DNA from: Thermodesulfobacteriota bacterium | Lineage (GTDB): Bacteria; Desulfobacterota; Desulfobacteria; Desulfobacterales; JAUWMJ01 | Length of the DNA: 43,186 nucleotides | NCBI GenBank assembly: GCA_034189135.1 | Contig: JAXHVO010000088.1 | Span: forward strand, 1-43,186 | Direction: 5' to 3' | Shown here: one piece after another, positions 37,377 to 43,186 of the stretch | Numbering within the stretch: the first letter of the stretch is position 1 | Layout of the letters: every line of letters starts with the position of its first letter | Translations under genes and position numbers: made by a program | The notes under the pieces: generated by a model | Databases searched by the model: none | The model's input: only the letters and a program-made list of their open reading frames with translations | What the model was told of the DNA's origin: nothing

Positions 37377-38095
37377 TCTCTTTCGGTAGTATTCGATCTG
37401 GCGTCATAATAAAACTGATCCGCCTGTTTTGGATCTCTTTTAAACACCCGATAAACAACCATTGGGTTTTTAACAAAATACCAATCGCCAAACTGGTCAA
37501 ATTTCCTGCATGATGTGACAATGCGGGCCTTGCGTATGGTGCCGTAGCGTTTTCCAACACGTTTCCCATATCTTTTTAAACGTTTGCCAAAATCAAGGTC
37601 TTCAACGCAGCACAGCTCTTCATCAAAGCCTCCAATGGCCTCATAATCTTTCCTCAAACACCAAAACATCCCTGCACTCACGCCATGCCACAAAATATAG
37701 GGGGCCACCACCAACAGGCTGCAAAGTATCCCCGGTGATATTCTTTCCGGGACGATCTTAACCCCGCCACCGATATATTTTCCCGAATCGAGTTTTCTCA
37801 ATACCTCCAGCAGCATATTAGAGGTCATTTGGCTGTCCGCATCTATGGTAACGATGATATCCCCTTTGCATGCCTCAGCCCCCTTGTTTCGAATACGGCT
37901 CAAATTTCGCGAGTCTTCAGTAATCACCCTTGCACCCAATTGGGCGGTAATCTCCCCGGTGTTATCCGTGCAACGGTTCATCACCACAACATGCTCAACC
38001 ACTTCGGACACCTGTTTTGCAGCGGCTTTAACTGAGCATAGGCAGCTTTCTATCAAACGTTCTTCATTATAAGCCGGAGTGATTACTGAAATCAT
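37358..38095 (-). CDS. Family 2 glycosyltransferase
   Basis: 245 residues of GT-A fold: SVITPAYNEERLIESCL at the N-terminus, the metal-binding DXD in TIDADSQM and the ED motif in CCVEDLDFGKRLKRYG. A hydrophobic stretch near residues 130-150 (SLLVVAPYILWHGVSAG) may rest on the membrane. Donor and acceptor are unknown; no polysaccharide cluster surrounds it, so it may be a lone enzyme acting on a lipid or protein. It is not followed by related genes. Confidence 0.85.
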   Translation of the reverse strand: MISVITPAYNEERLIESCLCSVKAAAKQVSEVVEHVVVMNRCTDNTGEITAQLGARVITEDSRNLSRIRNKGAEACKGDIIVTIDADSQMTSNMLLEVLRKLDSGKYIGGGVKIVPERISPGILCSLLVVAPYILWHGVSAGMFWCLRKDYEAIGGFDEELCCVEDLDFGKRLKRYGKRVGKRYGTIRKARIVTSCRKFDQFGDWYFVKNPMVVYRVFKRDPKQADQFYYDARSNTTERDTSVDG

Positions 38096-38194
38096 TTTCC
38101 TCCCTCCGAACGCCTGTTTTAGAGGGATTGCCCCTATCTCTCTTTTTTGTAATACTTTTAGTATTATTCAGACAGAGTTTTTGCACCAATCTTT

Positions 38195-39139
38195 TCATGG
38201 GCTTAAGATCGTTATCATGGTGGCGGAATCAATGTTGCCGCCACTGATTATGATTCCAACCCGGCCTTCTGCGATCACAGCGCGACTCAGCAATGCCGCC
38301 AACCCAAGAGCACCGGAAGGTTCAACGACCAGTTTCATGCGGTAAAACAGAAATTTGACCGCCTCTATAATATCTTCTTCGGAAACCGTTTTCATATCAT
38401 CCACAAACTCCAACACCAGCGGAAATGTGATTCTACCTAACGAGGGCGTACGGGTTCCGTCAGCAATGGTCGGTGGATTCTTTACCCGGTGCAGCTTTTT
38501 GGTTTGGAAAGATTTGGTGGCATCGTCGGCCAGTTCCGGTTCGATACCGATTACCCGGCAATTCGGTGACATTCCCTTGGCCGCAATCGCCGAACCGCTC
38601 AACAGCCCACCTCCGCCACAGGGAACCAGCAACATATCAAGATTGCCGATCTCCTCGAACATCTCCAGCGCGGCAGTCCCCTGTCCTGCAATTACCTCCG
38701 CATGGTCATACGGCGGAATCATGGTATAGCCGTTACTGGCTTCAAGTTCTTTGGCAATATCCTCACGGCTTCCTTTGTCGGGATCGTACTCAACAAAAGT
38801 GGCCCCGTACTCCTTGGTGGCAGCCCGCTTGGTTGCAGGAGCGTCGTTCGGCATGACGATTGTGGTTTGAACATTCAGCATTTGACCGACCAAAGCCACT
38901 GCCTGGGCATGATTCCCTGAAGAATAAGTAACCACACCTCGCGCTTTCTCTGCTTTCGAAAGTTGAGAGATGCTGTTGAATGCCCCGCGAAACTTAAATG
39001 CCCCAATTTTTTGGAAATTCTCGCACTTGAAATACACTTTTGCCCCAACCAACCGGTTGAGTGTCCGGGAAGTCATAATCGGCGTTACATTGGCATAACC
39101 TTTCAATCTTTTTTTAGCGGCTTGAACTTGTTCAAACAT
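38195..39139 (-). CDS. Threonine/serine dehydratase (PLP-dependent, fold type II)
   Basis: 314 residues, the catalytic domain only, without the C-terminal ACT-like regulatory part of biosynthetic IlvA. The PLP lysine is in ENFQKIGAFKFRGAFN, the glycine loop is CGGGGLLSGSA, and SSGNHAQAVA binds substrate. This length matches catabolic threonine dehydratases and serine racemase-like enzymes. It deaminates threonine to 2-oxobutanoate (or serine to pyruvate). It is near ilvE but in the opposite orientation; a link to isoleucine synthesis is possible but not shown. Confidence 0.9.
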   Translation of the reverse strand: MFEQVQAAKKRLKGYANVTPIMTSRTLNRLVGAKVYFKCENFQKIGAFKFRGAFNSISQLSKAEKARGVVTYSSGNHAQAVALVGQMLNVQTTIVMPNDAPATKRAATKEYGATFVEYDPDKGSREDIAKELEASNGYTMIPPYDHAEVIAGQGTAALEMFEEIGNLDMLLVPCGGGGLLSGSAIAAKGMSPNCRVIGIEPELADDATKSFQTKKLHRVKNPPTIADGTRTPSLGRITFPLVLEFVDDMKTVSEEDIIEAVKFLFYRMKLVVEPSGALGLAALLSRAVIAEGRVGIIISGGNIDSATMITILSP

Positions 39140-39273
39140 AGTCTCTCCGGTTCATTTCAATGTCATGTATTAGGGTTTTTAATCAAATAAAGTCAAAACG
39201 AATCAATTCCACCGACCCATTCTGGTCAATGAGGTAAACCCAATCTTACTGTTCTGAAGAATTATATTATGGG

Positions 39274-40086
39274 TTAAGCGAAATTGAAAGGGTCATTTTG
39301 TGTGAGCAAACCATACTCTTCCGGCCTGCGATCTGATAGAATATGATTTCTTCGGGTAATCATTTTATCTCTGGCCAAATTCAGATCAACTTCCTTTACC
39401 CGGACCTCTTCTGCTGTCTGCGAAGCTTGAACAAGTACTTCGCCCTTGGGGTTCGCAATGGTGGAAAGGCCGGTAAACGATAGGTCGCGTTCAGTACCGA
39501 TTCTGTTGGCGGTAACCACGTAAACGTGATTTAGTAAGGCATGGATGGGAATTGCTTTTTGAGCGAAACCGGGTAATACCAGGTTCGAGGGATGACAGAT
39601 GATGTCGGCGCCTTTGAGAGCCAATATTCTCCAAACTTCAGGAAATATCCAATCAAAGCAAACCAGCAATCCGATTTTGCACAGCCCGAGGTTGAAAATC
39701 GGCAATCCCGCATCACCGGCCGCAAAATAATCCTTTTCATTCATGAATAAATGAAGTTTACGATATTTTCCCATATAGCCTTCCGGGCCAATAAGCACAG
39801 CTGAATTGAACAACAGGTTTTTAAATCTTTCATTAAAACCGGACACCATGTAAAAACCATATTGTTTGCATTTAGATTCCAAAAATCTTATAAACAAGCT
39901 ATTGGCGATTTCTTCAGACCCTTCCCATGCCATCTCCCTTGATGCGAAATGATAACCGGAATTGCACAATTCAGGCAATACCACCAGGTCGGCCTCTTTA
40001 CACTGAACAATAAGTCTGTCTATGGTGCGTATGGTCGTTTCAACATGACAAAGTGCCGGAGCAAACTGTATAAAGCCTATTTTCAT
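39274..40086 (-). CDS. Carbon-nitrogen hydrolase (nitrilase superfamily)
   Basis: 270 residues from ATG 40086, chosen because GGAGG lies just upstream; a TTG at 40098 would overlap that site. The Glu-Lys-Cys catalytic triad is visible: Glu in LVVLPELCNSGYHF, Lys in GKYRKLHLF and Cys in GLLVCFDWIFPE. Members hydrolyse amides or carbamoyl compounds (omega-amidase, N-carbamoylputrescine-type and others); the substrate here is unknown. Cytoplasmic and monocistronic as far as the window shows. Confidence 0.9.
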   Translation of the reverse strand: MKIGFIQFAPALCHVETTIRTIDRLIVQCKEADLVVLPELCNSGYHFASREMAWEGSEEIANSLFIRFLESKCKQYGFYMVSGFNERFKNLLFNSAVLIGPEGYMGKYRKLHLFMNEKDYFAAGDAGLPIFNLGLCKIGLLVCFDWIFPEVWRILALKGADIICHPSNLVLPGFAQKAIPIHALLNHVYVVTANRIGTERDLSFTGLSTIANPKGEVLVQASQTAEEVRVKEVDLNLARDKMITRRNHILSDRRPEEYGLLTQNDPFNFA

Positions 40087-40205
40087 AACATCCTCCAAAA
40101 GGCCTTGGTAAAGCGTTATTTTTCAAAGGTTTCTTTCAATCGTCACTGTTCATCGAAAACTTCAAACGTCTGGTAAAAAGTAGTCTTTTACTTTTTATGT
40201 AACCA

Positions 40206-42185
40206 TTAATGATGAATGAATTCCATCAGATTGGCAATTTTATCAGGGCGTCCGAGGACCACCAGGGTATCATCAGCAAGAAACTGTGTATTGGCCTGTG
40301 GATTGGATAATGTTTGTGCATTCCTGCGTATTGCCAATACAGTCACCTCAAATCTTTTCCTTAGATTTATCTGGGCGATGCTTTTCCCCACCAATGATGA
40401 TTTTTCCGCAATTTTTAAAGTACTGATTTCAACATCGGGAAGTTGAAGTTTTAACTCCGATACGGATAACGACTTTTCAGAAAAGCTTCGAAACATTTCG
40501 TAACCATCTGATCGTATTTCGGCAACCCGCTTTTCGATTTCATCTCTGGGTATAAGATATTTGGCCAACACCCGGGTAAAAATTTCCACCGATGTTTCAA
40601 ATTCTTCCGGAATGACTTCGTTGGCCCCTAATTCATACAGCGGTTTCATCTCCTGGAGATAACGTGTTCGAACGATCAAATGAATTTTCGGATTAAGTCT
40701 TCGAATCATTTCGGTAATGCGACGGGTTGCTGCAGGATCATTAATTGCAGTCACCGCAATTCGCGCATCTTTGATGTTTGCGTGCTGGAGTACGACCTCC
40801 TGGGTTGAATCCCCGTAAAAAATCGGTTCACCATGTGTTTGTTCGGTCCTCACTGTATCAGGGTTCATCTCAATAACAGCATAGGGGATACCCGATAGCC
40901 TGGCAGCTCTAGCCACATTTCGGCCATTAATTCCAAAGCCGATAATAATGAGATGGTCTTTTTCCCCCTTCGCCTCTGCCTCGGGAACAGGGAAAAATCC
41001 CGATATTAGCCTTTTCGGCAGGGGCAGTCGCAGGATAATGTCTGATAAACGCGGTGCCAGAGTTATAATAAATGGTGTCGCCGCCATGGTAAGCACGGAA
41101 AAAGATAAAAACAGTTGATAAATATCCCCTGAAAGCAAACCATGTTCCACCCCGGTTTTGGATAGGATAAAAGAAAATTCACCCACCTGGCTCAGTGCAA
41201 GGCCGACCAGAATTGAAGTACGTAAAGGAAATCCCAATAAAATTGTGGCAATACCGGCAATGATGGATTTTAAAAATAAAATTCCCACAGCGATCACTAT
41301 AATGGTCCCCGGATTGTGAAAAAGAAAGCCGACATCGAGCAGCATACCGATGGAGACGAAAAAGAAACTGGTGAAGACATCACGAAAGGGTAAAATACTT
41401 CCCAGGGCCCGATGACTGTATTCAGATTCGGAAATGATCAAACCTGCCAAAAATGCACCCAAAGCAAGTGAAAGGCCTGCGCTGGAAGTTAACCACGCAA
41501 CAGCCAGGCAAATGACAACCACGCTCAACAAAAAAAGCTCCTGGCTTCTCGTCCGGGCGATTTGATACAATACCCCGGGTACAATCCATTTGGCACTAAC
41601 GATGACCAGCAAGATAATTCCGGCTCCCTTGGCGATAAGAACAGGGACGGATACGCCGGTTTCCCCGGCGGCCCCGGCCAGCAGAGGGGTAATCAATATC
41701 ATGGGAACAATGATGATGTCCTGGAAAATCAGGATACCAAGGGTTGTACGCCCGTGGGGGCTATCAACTTCAGCCCTGTCCTGGATCAGTTTTAGCACAA
41801 TGGCCGTGCTGGAAAGGGAAATAAGAAATCCGACAAAAATTGAGTTGCCGATTGGTTGCCCCAGTTGCCTCGCTATCACAGCAGTAATTAAAAAGGTAAG
41901 CAACACCTGAATCGAGCCCCCCACCAATACCGATTTTTTGATTTGCAGCAGTTTTTCTAAAGAGAGTTCGATTCCGATGGTAAAAAGCAACAACACCACA
42001 CCGACTTCAGCCAAGATTTCAACCTCATGAACCGCCTTTATCAGGCCAAGTCCGTATGGTCCGGCCAATACCCCGGCAAGAAGAAAGCCCACAATCCCCG
42101 GAACATGAAGGCGATGGCAGATATAGAGGATGCCGATGGACAGCCCAAAAATGATAATAAGGTCATTCAGCAGCGGTATTTCCAT
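40206..42185 (-). CDS. CPA2-family monovalent cation:proton antiporter with TrkA domains (Kef/YbaL-like)
   Basis: 659 residues. The first 385 or so form a Na+/H+-exchanger membrane domain of about 12-13 helices (ELSLEKLLQIKKSVLVGG, LSLALGAFLAGLIISESEYS, ALSQVGEFSFILSK). An NAD-binding TrkA-N domain follows (HLIIIGFGINGRNVARAARLSG), then a TrkA-C domain (VEISTLKIAEKSSLVGKSIAQINLRKRF). This arrangement is typical of Kef/YbaL potassium or sodium antiporters gated by nucleotides or thiol adducts. It is single on its strand, with the DsrE gene upstream. Confidence 0.92.
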   Translation of the reverse strand: MEIPLLNDLIIIFGLSIGILYICHRLHVPGIVGFLLAGVLAGPYGLGLIKAVHEVEILAEVGVVLLLFTIGIELSLEKLLQIKKSVLVGGSIQVLLTFLITAVIARQLGQPIGNSIFVGFLISLSSTAIVLKLIQDRAEVDSPHGRTTLGILIFQDIIIVPMILITPLLAGAAGETGVSVPVLIAKGAGIILLVIVSAKWIVPGVLYQIARTRSQELFLLSVVVICLAVAWLTSSAGLSLALGAFLAGLIISESEYSHRALGSILPFRDVFTSFFFVSIGMLLDVGFLFHNPGTIIVIAVGILFLKSIIAGIATILLGFPLRTSILVGLALSQVGEFSFILSKTGVEHGLLSGDIYQLFLSFSVLTMAATPFIITLAPRLSDIILRLPLPKRLISGFFPVPEAEAKGEKDHLIIIGFGINGRNVARAARLSGIPYAVIEMNPDTVRTEQTHGEPIFYGDSTQEVVLQHANIKDARIAVTAINDPAATRRITEMIRRLNPKIHLIVRTRYLQEMKPLYELGANEVIPEEFETSVEIFTRVLAKYLIPRDEIEKRVAEIRSDGYEMFRSFSEKSLSVSELKLQLPDVEISTLKIAEKSSLVGKSIAQINLRKRFEVTVLAIRRNAQTLSNPQANTQFLADDTLVVLGRPDKIANLMEFIHH

Positions 42186-42277
42186 ATTTATATTTTCCTT
42201 AAGAGCTAATGAAGATTGTTGCTAAAGGTTTCCCCAATGCAAAATGCGATGTATTGGCATGGTTATCGTCTTGGTGG

Positions 42278-42622
42278 TCATATGGTTAAAAGTGTATCCT
42301 TATTCTTTAAAATTTGAGTCAGCGGGTCTCCCCAGTATTTAACTTCTATATTCATTTTTTCTAATATTTCAGTCACTTTTAATTGATCGGCACACGCCTT
42401 GCAGGCGGTTATGTGGACACCTGCATTCAATGCTTCTTCAATTTTTTGTTGGATATTGATGTCTTCGCTCACCAGTTTAGTTGTGGCGCCCCAGATAATA
42501 AGGGTTACTTTATCCCACCAGCCATGAATCAAAGAGTTTACCGTGTACATAAAAACCATCTTTTCTGCTGTAAGCGGATTATCATTGGTCCATAGTACAT
42601 AAAGATGTGTCTTGGTATTCAT
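42278..42622 (-). CDS. DsrE-family small protein
   Basis: 114 residues with the DsrE/DsrF-like fold pattern: HLYVLWTNDNPLTAEKMVFMY at the N-terminus, a beta strand VTLIIWGATTKL and the conserved cysteine region GVHITACKACADQL. DsrE-type proteins carry sulfur as a persulfide on such a cysteine; single-chain homologues are widespread in sulfur-metabolising anaerobes and have varied, mostly unproven roles. It is encoded about 90 nt upstream of the antiporter start on the same strand. Confidence 0.8.
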   Translation of the reverse strand: MNTKTHLYVLWTNDNPLTAEKMVFMYTVNSLIHGWWDKVTLIIWGATTKLVSEDINIQQKIEEALNAGVHITACKACADQLKVTEILEKMNIEVKYWGDPLTQILKNKDTLLTI

Positions 42623-42774
42623 TGATTAACTCCTTTTAACTTTCGGTTAACGCCTGCATTATTCAAATTAAAGTGTTGTGAAGCGGAGCTTTATTCTAAA
42701 TTCTCCAGCCGCTTTGCATTTCCCTATGCAATTACGTGAGAAGTGCTTCTTGCTTTTCTATATCAATTTACCTT

Positions 42775-43101
42775 CTATCCTCCTCCCCGTGAAAGTTCTT
42801 CAATGGTTCCGAACCATAAGAGGGGGATACTGATGACGGCAAAAATTGATAAAATTATCAAAACAATGTTAATAATTATCGTAAAATTATCTGTCACTTT
42901 GATAGATACTTTATGACTATTTTTTAGATAGGAAGATTTGGTAACTTCACTGCATGCAAATAAAAGCAAAATGGGTGTAACAATCCAGACGGAACCAAGG
43001 TTTGGGTGAATGAGTTGCCATTTTTTTAGTATTTCGGCCACAATTATACCCAACCCTGAAAGTCCAACCCCAATTGAGCGAAAAAAAGTAGTAATAACCA
43101 T
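42775..43101 (-). CDS. Small membrane protein of unknown function
   Basis: 108 residues with about three hydrophobic segments (residues about 8-24, 38-52 and 73-97) separated by a polar loop (SEVTKSSYLKNSHKVSIKV). I do not recognise a family. The ATG at 43101 follows a poor ribosome site, so the exact start is uncertain. The hydrophobic layout favours a real gene over chance. It is 152 nt upstream of the DsrE gene on the same strand. Confidence 0.6.
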   Translation of the reverse strand: MVITTFFRSIGVGLSGLGIIVAEILKKWQLIHPNLGSVWIVTPILLLFACSEVTKSSYLKNSHKVSIKVTDNFTIIINIVLIILSIFAVISIPLLWFGTIEELSRGGG

Positions 43102-43186
43102 CTAAAAAAGCTGGAAAAGCCTTTAGAATAAGGGTATACAGATGGTGACGAAACCAAAAACCCAAATTCTGAAAGGCTTTCATAGA

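Overview
The window looks like a chromosome segment of a strictly anaerobic Gram-negative bacterium, most likely a Desulfobacterota (Desulfobacterales-type) sulfate reducer or syntroph. This is inferred from gene content, not from a marker-gene search. The signs are LpxC (lipid A, hence an outer membrane), an adenosylcobalamin-dependent ribonucleotide reductase, a 2-hydroxyacyl-CoA dehydratase/benzoyl-CoA reductase-type enzyme with its radical activase, a ferredoxin-nitroreductase fusion, an IscS/IscU pair with unusual features, and a DUF4390-NtrY-NtrX-like cluster.

Layout. 1-505: nested insertion-sequence wreckage, with the end of an IS3-family element lying inside an IS5-type transposase gene. 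637-3470: a membrane FHA/trypsin-like protease and a possible small membrane ORF. 4096-7270: a three-gene operon for a two-subunit dehydratase/reductase and its ATP-dependent activase, facing a convergent ferredoxin-nitroreductase. 8387-9055: an MBL-fold hydrolase. 9527-11319: iscU followed by a NifS-like gene that has lost the PLP lysine. 11480-11553: tRNA-Gln(CTG). 11781-13022: pcm and a YqaA-type membrane protein. 13371-22114: a long minus-strand housekeeping run (nrdJ, coaD, rsmD, an NtrX-like regulator, an NtrY-like kinase, DUF4390, lpxC). 22424-24927: comM-like and AIM24-like genes. 25174-31399: glycerol catabolism (glpK with a YkgJ-type protein on minus; glpA, glpB and a HAD phosphatase on plus). 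31424-35790: an AfuABC/Fbp-type ABC importer. 36258-43101: ilvE, a GT2 glycosyltransferase, a threonine dehydratase, a nitrilase-family hydrolase, a CPA2 antiporter, a DsrE protein and a small membrane protein.

The most unusual signal is non-coding. Three intergenic elements (about 240 bp each, at 3580-3823, 9158-9395 and 13093-13335) each have a conserved core of about 90 nt between 35-44 nt inverted arms. The two arms of a copy match almost perfectly, but the outer arm sequence differs from copy to copy. Two copies share further flanking sequence on the same strand while their cores point in opposite directions, as if the core can flip between its arms. I do not recognise this family.

The second strong signal is the NifS-like protein. 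Its Cys loop is intact, but the His-Lys pair that normally holds PLP is Asn-Thr, and it sits beside an IscU with an added zinc-ribbon/His tail. This suggests a scaffold-type IscS that does not make sulfide from cysteine, which would be plausible in a sulfidic habitat.
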